Part shown: positions 38,801 to 47,491 of the stretch, piece after piece
Position numbering within the stretch: position 1 is the first letter of the stretch
Layout of the letters: each line of letters begins with the position of its first letter
From: SKVR01 sp964491395
GTDB lineage: Bacteria; Bacteroidota; Bacteroidia; Bacteroidales; UBA7960
NCBI GenBank assembly: GCA_964491395.1
Contig: CAZBGI010000003.1
Location: 1 to 64,000 of the forward strand
Reading direction: 5' to 3'
DNA: 64,000 nt
Position numbers and translations under genes: made by a program
The notes under the pieces: model-generated
What the model saw: only the letters and a program-made list of their open reading frames with translations
Databases searched by the model: none
What the model was told of the DNA's origin: nothing

Positions 38801-40264
38801 GCTATTAACATCTCCGGTCCATTGTTGAAAATCCCACCCTGCATCAGGATGCGCTGTTAGTGTAACGACTTCACCCGAATCATAATAATTCTTTTCAGGA
38901 TCGAGGCTTACTTCGCCATTGCCTGCGATGTCGACATCCAATGTATAGGTATCAGGATTTATCGTACCACAAAGGTCATCATCCGGAGTAAGAAAAGTCA
39001 GGGGATTGATATCGCTACCCACAAGTCCTGTGTCCTGGTTTTGCGAAAGGTAAGATTCATAGCTGTCGTAGCCGGTAAATAACTCGTTGCGTTCTTCAAT
39101 AACAGGCAAGGCAGATGAAGGATAATAAAATGCCTTGGAGGAATTTCCACGAATAAAATGGTTATCATAAATTCCATAAGGGGATTGTTGATTGGGAATA
39201 TTTCCACCATTTCCCGAAACGTCGTAGATTACTCCAGGGCCGATTTGGGAGCCTTTATTTGTTGCATCAAAAACATTTTTTTTCAGGGTAGATTGCTGGG
39301 GTCCCTCCAGGTAAACCACGGTTCCACCCCCGGGGCCCCCATTATTACCCACAAAAGTGTTGTATTCGATGGTTGCTCCTTTGTAATCGGAATCACTCCA
39401 GGGGGATTTTAGAATTAATGCAAATTTCCAGGATGTGGCGCTTCTGTCAACATAGTTTCCTGCAATGTACAGGTCCTTTTGCTTTCTGCTGTGTATACCA
39501 TCGCCACAATTAAAACTGAATTCAGAACCATCAGTCTGAGCACCTGGTTGAGTATCGGTATACTCGTTACCCACGCGTTTCATATCCATGTGGTGAATGT
39601 AGTTCCTTACCATGGTGAGGCTTCCGTTTCCTGAGCCTGTTCCTACTGCATCATCAAAACAATAACTAATATGGTTATTGAAAATGACCAGGTTATTTGA
39701 ACGGGCTTTTATGCACCTGTAGGGATATTTTAAAAATATGTCCCCATCATATACTCCTGTAATAAGAGAATTTGCAATTGTTAAGTTCCATACATCACTA
39801 TCTTCTGCGAAGATTACTGAACTATTACCGGCAGCTGTTGGACTAGGGGAGGTGGCTTGTATGTTCAGATCATCTATCGTAACATTATTAGAGCCATCTC
39901 TTACATGGATACCTCCAAATAGGATAGCTCTTTCTCCTTCACCATAGGAGCCAATGTAGGAGTCATTCATAACAGCGTAAATTCTTTCATTTAATTGGGT
40001 GCCTCTTTTTATGAGATACGCTGTATTATTGGGTAATGCACCGTTATTACGCAGTCCGTTTATTGTATTGAAAGGGGAGGAGATGCTTCCATTGCCTCCG
40101 TTGGAGGCCGAAGGGTCAATATAGACAACATTGTCAAAATCATTGTAATTGGCTATTTCGGGGACTTCATAAGGTAAACAATTCTCATCTGCCAGCAAGG
40201 TTTTTGAGTTTCCTGTAATGATGGCAATGATAACAAGGGTGAATAGAATAATTGATTTTTTCAC
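35873..40264 (-). CDS. T9SS-secreted protein with beta-helix and ten InlB-like B-repeats
   Basis: The frame is open from 40414 (1513 codons), but a GTG at 40264 begins a normal signal peptide (VKKSIILFTLVIIAIITG); the 50 residues before it look untranslated, so I prefer 40264. Residue numbers here follow the longer frame. About 95-470 is a right-handed parallel beta-helix (VYIDPSASNGGNG, then GSISSPFNTI), a fold seen in lyases and adhesins. Ten divergent InlB B-repeats follow: one at about 490-555, then an unrecognised domain (about 560-765), then nine more to about 1405. Each has the pattern GxY...G..V.I.A.P..GY.F..W. The end is a T9SS type A sorting domain from about 1440 (ISPNPSNGNF, MPPGVYLIRV, QKVIIK). 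No catalytic site is evident; a cell-surface adhesin or glycan-binding role is inferred. Confidence 0.85.
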   Translation of the reverse strand: MKKSIILFTLVIIAIITGNSKTLLADENCLPYEVPEIANYNDFDNVVYIDPSASNGGNGSISSPFNTINGLRNNGALPNNTAYLIKRGTQLNERIYAVMNDSYIGSYGEGERAILFGGIHVRDGSNNVTIDDLNIQATSPSPTAAGNSSVIFAEDSDVWNLTIANSLITGVYDGDIFLKYPYRCIKARSNNLVIFNNHISYCFDDAVGTGSGNGSLTMVRNYIHHMDMKRVGNEYTDTQPGAQTDGSEFSFNCGDGIHSRKQKDLYIAGNYVDRSATSWKFALILKSPWSDSDYKGATIEYNTFVGNNGGPGGGTVVYLEGPQQSTLKKNVFDATNKGSQIGPGVIYDVSGNGGNIPNQQSPYGIYDNHFIRGNSSKAFYYPSSALPVIEERNELFTGYDSYESYLSQNQDTGLVGSDINPLTFLTPDDDLCGTINPDTYTLDVDIAGNGEVSLDPEKNYYDSGEVVTLTAHPDAGWDFQQWTGDVNSSNLSTEIIMSDNKSVTAQFLEATEEPEPYVVQSAAGLNSATFQQPATEGNLLVAVLAHRQDSLENPDIPEGFTLRKVIQYKSHSHDRHGLLICDKIADGTETDFNTSFGTTIDLGGIVIEFDLQDISFYDANAITSGTEIIPQFTENVPQPSSAHLSVGAVVSRNATQMTDWNNEFVSPLGKQAQMGVATRLDTNANKPGNVTVQNDGDQGALIVASWILPSGEEPDQSFLINTTVTGSGNITLNPDKEEYDENEEVVITATPQYGWSFSNWTGDLSGNTNPATINVDENKNIEGVFTINSYTVNSSASPLAGGQTTGTGDYTHGQIATITASPAAGYSFVNWTENGIVVSSQTQYSFTVTDNRNLVANFEPLSYTVSLQANPSAAGNTHGTGVYQHGENVTIEALPNENYSFINWTHNGTVVSSQANYSFVPTQDMELVAHFSLDSYQVSLEASPADGGTFSGDGNYNPGSTATLQAIPNEGFDFINWTEDGTVVSDQEQYSFVVSQDRHLTANFEMKSLHISLSENPAEGGNTSGGGVFTYGETASVEAIPSEGYTFIEWTENDKTISTSPNFSFTVTEDWDLVASFSQNPHTLTLDADPVEGGTVEGAGTYSHGQNVTISATPHEGYNFISWTENGEFLSGEPVLSFELSEDRNITAVFEDNNYELNLVASPEVGGSVYGDGIYAGNSEVQVTATPNSDYSFDYWTLNGIIISNEPEFNITVIESMTLVAHFASSSPPVFIDTEVWPAGAGFAFGGGEYLKDQTVELKALPMDDSFTFVGWFKDDQLVSKDPSISFKADSCLNLNAVFDYNIRRFKVSATINEDLPFPAYNRLPEVTGSGVYKEGETAIVQLLASEEIIFVGWKNEAGQIISRQNPYKFEVNRNTQLEAVLKVNEFAFNDLEISPNPSNGNFKLNISTDSEIQVLNAQGFILEKVFLTQGDNSINIGHMPPGVYLIRVLTEGKIFTQKVIIK

Positions 40265-40414
40265 AGTGTGGGTTAGATTTGTGGTTAAATGTTGGTTTTC
40301 TGCTGATAGGTTGAATGAGTTTTTATTACCATGAATTGGGAAATTTCTGGTGAAAGCCGGTAATACTTTCTGTCCGTCTTTTGTGGTTAGATAATTAAAT
40401 TTTTGGTGGTTCAT

Positions 40415-41246
40415 TGATTCGTGGTTTTTTTAATTGTAGACTTTTATTCGTGTTAAGGGTATCGCAATTGATGATTTTTGTTTTTACTTGTTTGCGAAAA
40501 CTTTCTCTGCATAGGCATGTGCGCTCAATATTATACTTAAGAATGGGGTTTTTCTAGTGGCAATTGTACTGGTTTTGCTTTGTTGAGCTTCTGTTTTTTT
40601 TTAAACCTTTGTTTCGCGATTGCCATAAAAACTGTTTTTTTTAGCACCAGTGTGCACGTTGTTCCTACCATCGAAATTGCGTCATTCCTTAACATTCACG
40701 GGTAAAGATATACAATCACAAATCTCTTTTTTTACGTGATTTTTCTCGATTTTATTAGGTGTTATCTATCGCTTATTGAAAGAGTTAGCAGGCATGTTTC
40801 CTTCAAACAATGTCCTATTGTTTTATGTATTTTATTTTTTGTATAGTTTTTCTGCTGTTTGGTGTTAGGAAAAAATGTCTTTGCTTGGTTCAGAAAGGAT
40901 GATATACTAGTAAATAAGTTTTACAAGTTGCTGAATATCAGTTGCGTATTATTTGCGATAGGGAAGGGTTTTTGTCAAATATCATTATTTATAAGTAATA
41001 ATACCTAGTTGACTTAGGTTTTTTTCGTAATTTACGGCATCGATATTCATTCTGCTTAGTAATGAAGATGAGGTGATGATTTTTGTGGAAATTTTTTAAT
41101 ATACTGTTTATCAGTAATAAAACCTGATAATTGATTTGCAGAAAAACAGCCAAAGCCCACCTTAGATTATTGCTAAAAGGTGGGCCTTGGCATATGTTTG
41201 ATTGATTAGGTTGTAACCTGAAGAGAATTGTCTTCCTGGTATGTTT
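40415..41246. other. Intergenic region upstream of the InlB-repeat gene
   Basis: An AT-rich 832-bp stretch with no supported coding sequence. Apart from the terminator at 41149-41191 I see no hairpin, repeat or TAnnTTTG box on the - strand. If translation starts at 40264, the non-coding region upstream of the large gene is about 880 bp, unusually long for this window. Confidence 0.5.
41149..41191 (-). terminator. Intrinsic terminator after the epimerase/gmd run
   Basis: The arms 41149-41163 and 41177-41191 (core GCCCACCTT with AAGGTGGGC) pair over 15 positions with one mismatch and a 13-nt loop. On the - strand the stem is followed by TGTTTTTCTG. It lies 56 nt beyond the stop of the UDP-glucuronate epimerase-like gene. 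Confidence 0.75.
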
Positions 41247-42305
41247 TTATTGGTTATAAAATATTTTATACCAATCCACAAAATGCTTAATGCCTTTTTT
41301 GATGGGCATGATGGGCTTGTATCCAACTGCTTGACTGAGTTTTTCTGTACTGGCCCATGTTTTTACAACATCACCCGGCTGGATGGGCATCATGGTTTTT
41401 ACAGCTTTTTTATCCAAAGCCTCCTCAATAGCAGCAATGAAGTCCATAAGGTACTCTGGTTTAGAATTGCCGATGTTATAAATCCGGTAGGGTGCATGTG
41501 AAATATCTGGTTGAAGAGCATCGCCATGGATTTCCGGATTTGGCCGTGGAGGTTTAACCATAAGTCTGGTTATTCCTTCTACAATATCATCGATGTAGGT
41601 AAAGTCTCGCATCATCTTACCATTATTAAAAACCTGGATGGGTTTACCTTCCTGAATGGCTTTGGTAAAGAGGAAAATAGCCATGTCAGGCCGTCCCCAG
41701 GGCCCGTAAACTGTAAAAAATCGTAATCCTGTTACGGGAATATCGAAAAGATGACTGTACGTGTGTGCCATCAATTCGTTGGCTTTCTTGGTGGCAGCAT
41801 ACAGACTTACGGGGTGATCCACATTGTCCTCTTCCGAAAATGGCATTTGGGTGTTGGCACCATACACGGAACTGGAACTGGCATATAGAAGATGCCTGGG
41901 TTTATGATAGCGACAAGCTTCCAGGATATTGATAAAACCTGTAATATTAGAATCAGCATAGGCTTGCGGATTGGTAAGTGAATACCTGACACCGGCCTGT
42001 GCCGCCAGGTGGATCACATAATCAAACTTTCTTTCTTCGAAGATTTTGTTTATTTGATCCTTGTTTTCCAGATGAGTCCGATAAAACACGTAATTAGGAT
42101 AACGTTCACTTTGAATAGGATGGTTCCATTCTATCTTATCTCTTCTTATTCCACTTTCCTCCAGTCTGCCGAATTTAAGATTAATGTCATAATAGTCATT
42201 GATATTATCAATTCCTGTAATATGGTGTTGCGGGTTTTTTATAAGTTTCAGCACATTATGAAAACCAATAAATCCTGCGGTACCGGTAATTAAAATATTA
42301 GCCAT
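41247..42305 (-). CDS. UDP-glucuronate 4-epimerase-like SDR protein
   Basis: An extended SDR of 352 residues. NILITGTAGFIGFHNVLKL binds NAD, SLYAATKKANELMAH holds the catalytic Tyr and Lys, and the GIDNINDYYD start plus AAQAGVRYSLTNPQAY block match the CapI/UDP-glucuronate 4-epimerase group. It would supply UDP-galacturonic acid for the polysaccharide. A UDP-GlcNAc/GalNAc-type 4-epimerase is the main alternative. No UDP-glucose dehydrogenase is visible in the window to supply UDP-glucuronate. It is 102 nt downstream of the GDP-fucose synthase gene. Confidence 0.85.
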   Translation of the reverse strand: MANILITGTAGFIGFHNVLKLIKNPQHHITGIDNINDYYDINLKFGRLEESGIRRDKIEWNHPIQSERYPNYVFYRTHLENKDQINKIFEERKFDYVIHLAAQAGVRYSLTNPQAYADSNITGFINILEACRYHKPRHLLYASSSSVYGANTQMPFSEEDNVDHPVSLYAATKKANELMAHTYSHLFDIPVTGLRFFTVYGPWGRPDMAIFLFTKAIQEGKPIQVFNNGKMMRDFTYIDDIVEGITRLMVKPPRPNPEIHGDALQPDISHAPYRIYNIGNSKPEYLMDFIAAIEEALDKKAVKTMMPIQPGDVVKTWASTEKLSQAVGYKPIMPIKKGIKHFVDWYKIFYNQ

Positions 42306-42407
42306 ATACTTAAAATTCTTCTAAGGGTTGATTAATGTGCCTTTTAAAAAATATATAGATACATATAAATATTGTTTGCCTGCTTTCCTTGAAGCAGGGT
42401 ATCTGCC

Positions 42408-43493
42408 TCAGGATACAGTATAATTTTCATAAACACTTCGAATACCTTCTTCGAGTTTTATTTTGTATTGCCAGTTAAGGCTATTTAATAACGATACATC
42501 CAATTGTTTTCTGGGCGTGCCATCAGGTTTTGTTTTATCCCATTGAATTTTACCCTTGAAGCCTGTAATTTCTTTTACTGTTTCGGCCAGTTGCTTTATA
42601 GTCAGGTCGATTCCGGTGCCAATGTTTATATGTGTTTGTTCGAGTTGATTGTAGAGTTTCCCGGCCTGAACGTTTTCAACCACATAAATACACGCGTCGG
42701 CCATGTCATCAACGTGCAAAAATTCTCTGTAAACCTCGCCCGTTCCCCAAAGCTTAACGGTAATTGGGCCCATTTCTGGTTTTGAATTTCCGGAAATTCC
42801 AAATTCTGCCAAGACAGATAAAATCTCTTGTTCGCTGTTTTGACCCGATATACCTTTTACAGGATTCTTGTTCAAATCTGCCCTGATCGCGTTCCAATTA
42901 TGGGTTTCGATACATTTTCCCAGGTGCATTTTTCTGATAAGGGCAGGCAAAACATGCGATTTCTCCAAATCATAATTATCGTTGGGCCCATAAAGGTTGG
43001 TGGGCATTACCGAAATAAAATTGCTTCCGTATTGTTTAAAATAACTCTCGCACATTTTAATTCCTGCAATCTTGGCAATTGCATAGGGCTCATTGGTATA
43101 TTCAAGAGGGCCTGTCAGCAGGTATTCCTCCTTCATTGGCTGTGGAGCGAGTTTGGGATATATACAGGAGCTTCCCAAAAACAGGAGTTTTTCAACACCA
43201 TGCTTTCTTGCTGCATGGATGATGTTGTTCTGGATCATCAGATTTTCGTATATAAATTCTGCCCTGTAAATGTTATTGGCCAGAATTCCTCCAACTTTTG
43301 CTGCTGCCAGAAATACATAGGCTGGTTTTTCTGCTTCAAAAAATGCATCAACATCGGCCTGAACCCGCAAATCAAGCTCATTGGAGGATCGGTAAGTCAG
43401 ATTGTTGTATCCTCTGTCGGTTAAATTCCGGGCAATTGCAGAACCTACCATACCCTTGTGTCCTGCTATGTATATTTTTTTGTTTTTTTCCAT
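42408..43493 (-). CDS. fcl: GDP-L-fucose synthase
   Basis: Epimerises and reduces GDP-4-keto-6-deoxymannose to GDP-L-fucose. The N-terminus IYIAGHKGMVGSAIARNL, the LFLGSSCIYPKLAPQPM block with the catalytic cysteine/serine region, and the EPYAIAKIAGIKMCESY motif (Tyr/Lys pair) are diagnostic. At 361 residues it is longer than the E. coli enzyme (321) because of an insertion of about 40 residues around 195-240, which I believe is common in Bacteroidota homologues. It is transcribed after gmd and the pair forms a complete GDP-L-fucose pathway from GDP-mannose. Confidence 0.95.
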   Translation of the reverse strand: MEKNKKIYIAGHKGMVGSAIARNLTDRGYNNLTYRSSNELDLRVQADVDAFFEAEKPAYVFLAAAKVGGILANNIYRAEFIYENLMIQNNIIHAARKHGVEKLLFLGSSCIYPKLAPQPMKEEYLLTGPLEYTNEPYAIAKIAGIKMCESYFKQYGSNFISVMPTNLYGPNDNYDLEKSHVLPALIRKMHLGKCIETHNWNAIRADLNKNPVKGISGQNSEQEILSVLAEFGISGNSKPEMGPITVKLWGTGEVYREFLHVDDMADACIYVVENVQAGKLYNQLEQTHINIGTGIDLTIKQLAETVKEITGFKGKIQWDKTKPDGTPRKQLDVSLLNSLNWQYKIKLEEGIRSVYENYTVS

Positions 43494-43801
43494 TTGATGT
43501 GTATTGTTTTAACCATTACCTTGTTCGTACAACCCCTGACGAACCTCTTTATTCTTGTGAAAGGACTATTGATTTTTCACAAGACTTGATTATCAATAGA
43601 TTGATGAATCCTTTCTTTTTTTGGAACGAATCGTCGTACGGTGATGTAATATGTTGATAGGATAGTACCATAAAGCCTGCCGGTATGTTTCGGATTATGC
43701 TTATGATAGTATCAGTTATCTATCATGAATAGAATACAAAGATGCAGGTGTTTTATAAAAAAAATAATTGTTAAACCTATTACTGATAATTCTCATCTGT
43801 T
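43494..43801. other. Spacer between gmd and fcl
   Basis: 308 bp without a supported gene. It is long for an operon spacer, so fcl may have its own promoter, but no convincing -33/-7 pair was found. Confidence 0.4.
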
Positions 43802-44848
43802 TCAGGAGTTGCGGTCTGTTGCTTTCTGGAAATCTGCTTCAACCATGATTCTTACCAGGTCTTTGAATTTGGTTTTGGGCTCCCATCCAAGCTTTTGTTT
43901 TGCTTTGGAATAATCTCCAATGAGCAGATCAACTTCGGTAGGTCTGAAATATCGAGGGTCTATTCCTACTACTTCTTTACCGTCCGATTTACGGATACCT
44001 ACTTCATTGACTCCTTCCCCTTTCCACTCGATTGCGTCACCCAGTACATCAAAGGCTTCCTCGATATATTCTCTCACAGTATGCGTTTCATTGGTAGCCA
44101 AAACAAAATCTTCGGGTTCATCTACCTGCAACATGCGCCACATTCCTTCCACATATTCAGGTGCATAACCCCAGTCGCGCTTAGCATCAATATTACCAAA
44201 GAGTATTTTATCTTCAAGCCCGGCCATGATCCTTGCCACACCAACACTTGCTTTGCGGGTTACAAAGGTTTTTCCTCGTCTTTCACTTTCATGATTAAAT
44301 AAGATTCCGTTGCTTGCGAACAGGTTATAGGCTTCACGGTAGTTCACTACGATCCAGTAGGCATATAATTTTGCGGCACCATATGGGCTCCTGGGATAAA
44401 AAGGGGTCGTTTCTGTTTGGGGCACTTGCTGAACTTTCCCGTATAACTCTGAGGTTGAAGCCTGGTAGAATTTTGTTTTAATACCTGTTTCCTTTATGGC
44501 ATCCAGAAAACGAAGGGTCCCTATACCATCTACTTCAGCGGTATATTCAGGAACCTCGAAAGAGACCTGTACATGACTCTGGGCACCCAGATTATAGATT
44601 TCATCGGGTTGTATTTTCTCAACAAGTCGGTTGAGGTTACTTGAATCAGTTAAATCACCATAGTGAAGGAAGAATCTTTCGTTTAATAAATCCTTTTGAT
44701 TATAGATGTGATCAATCCGAAATGTGTTGAAAGAACTGGCTCTTCTTATGATTCCGTGCACATCATAGCCTTTCTCAAGTAATAATTCGGTCAGGTAGGA
44801 GCCGTCTTGTCCCGTTATTCCTGATATTAATGCAACTTTTTTGTTCAT
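43802..44848 (-). CDS. gmd: GDP-mannose 4,6-dehydratase
   Basis: Converts GDP-mannose to GDP-4-keto-6-deoxymannose. The 348-residue protein has ALISGITGQDGSYLTELLLEKGY at the N-terminus, GIIRRASSFNTFRIDHIY, YNLGAQSHVQVSFE, FYQASTSELYGKVQ and SPYGAAKLYAYWI with the catalytic Tyr and Lys, all diagnostic of Gmd. The - strand sequence CAAAATTA at 44881-44888 (TAATTTTG when read on the coding strand) is a possible -7 box 33 nt upstream, without a clear -33 partner. Confidence 0.96.
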   Translation of the reverse strand: MNKKVALISGITGQDGSYLTELLLEKGYDVHGIIRRASSFNTFRIDHIYNQKDLLNERFFLHYGDLTDSSNLNRLVEKIQPDEIYNLGAQSHVQVSFEVPEYTAEVDGIGTLRFLDAIKETGIKTKFYQASTSELYGKVQQVPQTETTPFYPRSPYGAAKLYAYWIVVNYREAYNLFASNGILFNHESERRGKTFVTRKASVGVARIMAGLEDKILFGNIDAKRDWGYAPEYVEGMWRMLQVDEPEDFVLATNETHTVREYIEEAFDVLGDAIEWKGEGVNEVGIRKSDGKEVVGIDPRYFRPTEVDLLIGDYSKAKQKLGWEPKTKFKDLVRIMVEADFQKATDRNS

Positions 44849-45218
44849 TATTCGATTTTTTTTAAGATTTTACAGAAAAGCAAAATTAGACAAAATAATC
44901 ATGGTACTGACCTATAGGTTGTTATTTACAGTTAACGAATGAGATAATCATGACAAAGTTAAATTTTAATAAGAGCTGTATGTTTATTTATCTGTTGAAT
45001 TAACAATATACCATTGTTTCCTGTTCGATAACTTCTGTTGTTATCAAAATCTTAAGACAGGGACCGGGTTGAGATTACCTGAAAAACAAGTATATGATTT
45101 GGTGGAGAACCGTTTATATAATGAACTAAAAAGAAAACCGATTCAGACTTAATCGTATGAATCGGTTTTTAGAACTGCGCTGTACGACCAGACAACAATA
45201 TTGTTGCCTGTCCTGGCA
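44849..45218. other. Intergenic region between gmd and the initiating transferase gene
   Basis: 370 bp. It holds the terminator at 45134-45169 and, next to gmd, a -7-like TAATTTTG on the - strand (44881-44888). No coding sequence is supported. Confidence 0.5.
45134..45169 (-). terminator. Bidirectional intrinsic terminator after the polyprenyl sugar transferase gene
   Basis: AAAACCGATTCA (45134-45145) pairs with TGAATCGGTTTT (45158-45169) around a 12-nt loop. On the - strand the stem is followed by CTTTTTAG. It lies 50 nt after the stop of the gene at 45219. Confidence 0.8.
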
Positions 45219-46673
45219 TTATCTGCCGGTTGCAAAAATCATTGTAGATATCGTTTTGAATATCAGTTTAATATCCTGGGTAAGAGTCCAGTTATCAATG
45301 TAATTGAGATCCATTCTCATCCAATTTTCAAATTTGATATCATTCCTGTGGGGCATTATTTGCCATGTACAGGTAATGCCGGGTTTTACTGAAAGTCTTC
45401 TTAGCTGCCAACGCTCGTATTGTTTAACTTCCGACTCAAGTGGCGGTCTTGGGCCAATGAGTGACATTTCTCCTCGTACCACATTGTAAAGTTGAGGAAG
45501 TTCATCCAGGCCGGTTTTTCTCAATATTTTACCAATAGGGGTTATCCTGGGGTCGTTTTTTAATTTAAAAGTAGGACCATCCATTTCATTTTGATCTCTT
45601 AGCTTTTCCATCATGGCTTCAGCATTGGTAACCATGGTCCTGAATTTGTAGAGCTTGAACTTTCTTCCTCTCAGACCCACTCTCTCCTGACCGAAAAACA
45701 TGGGGCCGTCAGAACTTAGCTTAACCATAATGCCAATCATTAACAAGACCGGGAATAGCAGGATAAGTGCTACAGAAGAAAACAAAACATCAGTTATAGT
45801 TTTAACATCATGAGCCAGTTTCCGGGAGGGTATATCTACCAGGGTAAGTTTTCCTGCTTCATTGAGTGTTTTGAGCTGAACCTTTTCCGGGGATAATGTT
45901 GATACATTGGATTGTACCCTGAATACTACCCCGATTTCATTGGCCAGTCTGGCAATTTGACGAACTTCTGATTTGTGAATATGCCTTTTGCAATAAAACA
46001 CTTCGTCGACAACCTGGCTCTCTAATATGTAAGAAAGGTTTTCAGCACCTGCCATAATAGGTATATCCTGTCCAAACTTTTCCTTGATGAACCTGGATTG
46101 GGTAATAATAGCCCTTATGTTAAAACCCCAGTCTTTTTGGTTAGACAATTTATCGATTATCTGATAAGAACAAGAGTCGCCGATAATGACAATATGGCGA
46201 AGGTTATATCCATTGATTCGGTACATGCGTAAAAAACGTAAGGTCAGTAAGCGTAAACCCAGGGTTATGAAAAAGCTAAGATGCACATGAAGGAATATCA
46301 GCATCAAGGGTATATCGCTGAGACCAAAAGTATACTTAAGGATAACAAGACTCAGAAAGATAAGAAAATACCCCCTGAAAAACAGGAGAACAGCACTGAT
46401 ATAACGCTGTGCACGGGGAAGCATAGCCATGGAAGTAACCTGATAAAACACGAACCAGAAAAAAATAAAGAAAAAGGTATAAGTAGCGAATTGGTATATG
46501 TTGGAATTCCAATTGTTATTCGCAAAAAACAACCATTTGGTTGCTATAAATGAAACAGGGATAATGAGCAATACGGTGAAAAACTCAACAATATTAAGCA
46601 ACCACTTTAAGTCAAGTTTGTATCTTGTCTCAAGATTTTTAAGGTTTTCAAGTATTGTATCTGATTTTAACAT
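45219..46673 (-). CDS. Undecaprenyl-phosphate sugar phosphotransferase (WbaP/WcaJ-type initiating transferase)
   Basis: Starts repeat-unit synthesis by moving a sugar-1-phosphate onto undecaprenyl phosphate in the inner membrane. The 484-residue protein has about four N-terminal membrane helices (to about 150), a Rossmann-like cytosolic domain (VIIGDSCSYQIIDKL), a further helix near 290-315, and the catalytic C-terminal sugar-transferase domain: GPMFFGQERVGLRGRKFKLYKFRTM, DPRITPIGKILRKTGLDELPQL, MSLIGPRPP and KPGITCTWQI (given in short blocks). The DELPQL and GPRPP motifs are the active-site landmarks. It is monocistronic between a -7-like box upstream and a terminator downstream. The sugar cannot be predicted; glucose-1-P is the usual default. 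Confidence 0.93.
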   Translation of the reverse strand: MLKSDTILENLKNLETRYKLDLKWLLNIVEFFTVLLIIPVSFIATKWLFFANNNWNSNIYQFATYTFFFIFFWFVFYQVTSMAMLPRAQRYISAVLLFFRGYFLIFLSLVILKYTFGLSDIPLMLIFLHVHLSFFITLGLRLLTLRFLRMYRINGYNLRHIVIIGDSCSYQIIDKLSNQKDWGFNIRAIITQSRFIKEKFGQDIPIMAGAENLSYILESQVVDEVFYCKRHIHKSEVRQIARLANEIGVVFRVQSNVSTLSPEKVQLKTLNEAGKLTLVDIPSRKLAHDVKTITDVLFSSVALILLFPVLLMIGIMVKLSSDGPMFFGQERVGLRGRKFKLYKFRTMVTNAEAMMEKLRDQNEMDGPTFKLKNDPRITPIGKILRKTGLDELPQLYNVVRGEMSLIGPRPPLESEVKQYERWQLRRLSVKPGITCTWQIMPHRNDIKFENWMRMDLNYIDNWTLTQDIKLIFKTISTMIFATGR

Positions 46674-47005
46674 AATTAAACTAATGTTTGGCGTTTGTCT
46701 ATTGATTTTACAGCTTTAACCAAATATAATCAAAACTCAGGCAATAAAATATAGCCATATACCCTCATTTTTGTGTTTCGGTAAACACCTAGAAAACTTA
46801 GATGAAAATAGAAATCTGAAAAGTTAAATGACTGATTAAAAACTTTTTTCTGTTCATTATAAGGATAAGTTCCTTTATAAAGGAAAAAATGCTGGATCGT
46901 AATTGAAGTGCAGATTTTATCCAACTAAACTATGATAATATTCGATAGAGTCTAAATGGGAAAGAGTTGTGCTGATTTTTCAGCCAAATAAATTAACGTT
47001 AAATG
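46674..47005. other. Intergenic region upstream of the initiating transferase gene
   Basis: 332 bp, AT-rich. It contains a -7-like box on the - strand. A 64-codon - strand frame at 46730-46924 has no recognisable features and overlaps the likely promoter; I do not call it. Confidence 0.5.
46721..46728 (-). promoter_or_regulatory. -7 box candidate for the initiating transferase gene
   Basis: Read on the coding strand this is TATATTTG, an exact match to TAnnTTTG, 47 nt before the ATG. No TTTG is present at the right spacing; a T-rich TTTT lies about 17 nt upstream. Confidence 0.35.
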
Positions 47006-47491
47006 TTAGGATGAAAAATTTCGTATGATATAAACCAGGTAGTCGCCCAGGTATGTAAAGCCTAAGCTTTTGTAAAGGTTTATTGCAGCTTTATTGTCTT
47101 TATGAACCTCCAGTTTAATTTGGATATTTTGTTCTTTGGCAACAGCAATAGACCGTTGTGCCAATAGTCTGCCAATGCCTTTCCGCTGAAAAGCCGGCAT
47201 AACGCCGAAGTGATGGAGATGGAATCTGCGACCGTCGAAAGTCATCCATGAGGTAGCTACTATTTCGAGGTTTTCAGTAAGGGCCACCAGCATTTTACCC
47301 CCCAATTCAATACTCTTTTCAATGGTTTGTTGGTTATCTCCTCTCTGAGAGCCTCCCAAACCCGTCCGATTCCATAGCTCCGTTATAGCACAATAATCTG
47401 ATGATTGATATTCTCTGATGAACAAACCTTCCATTTTTGAAAAATTTTTTGATACCGGCTTTGTCCGCAATTCATAAACCGCACTTTTCAA
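47006..47491 (-). CDS. GNAT family N-acetyltransferase
   Basis: 161 residues. FGVMPAFQRKGIGRLLAQ contains the Q/RxxGxG acetyl-CoA-binding motif A, and HKDNKAAINLYKSLGFTYLGDY is the typical C-terminal motif B. The reading frame starts at 47491; a second ATG 57 nt in (47434) also gives a complete domain, so the first 19 residues are uncertain. It lies 156 nt downstream of the pantothenate kinase gene on the same strand. The substrate is unknown. Confidence 0.8.
   Translation of the reverse strand: MKSAVYELRTKPVSKNFSKMEGLFIREYQSSDYCAITELWNRTGLGGSQRGDNQQTIEKSIELGGKMLVALTENLEIVATSWMTFDGRRFHLHHFGVMPAFQRKGIGRLLAQRSIAVAKEQNIQIKLEVHKDNKAAINLYKSLGFTYLGDYLVYIIRNFSS

Noticed and set aside
42828..43424. 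198-codon frame on the + strand
   Set aside because: It is the antisense shadow of the GDP-L-fucose synthase gene.
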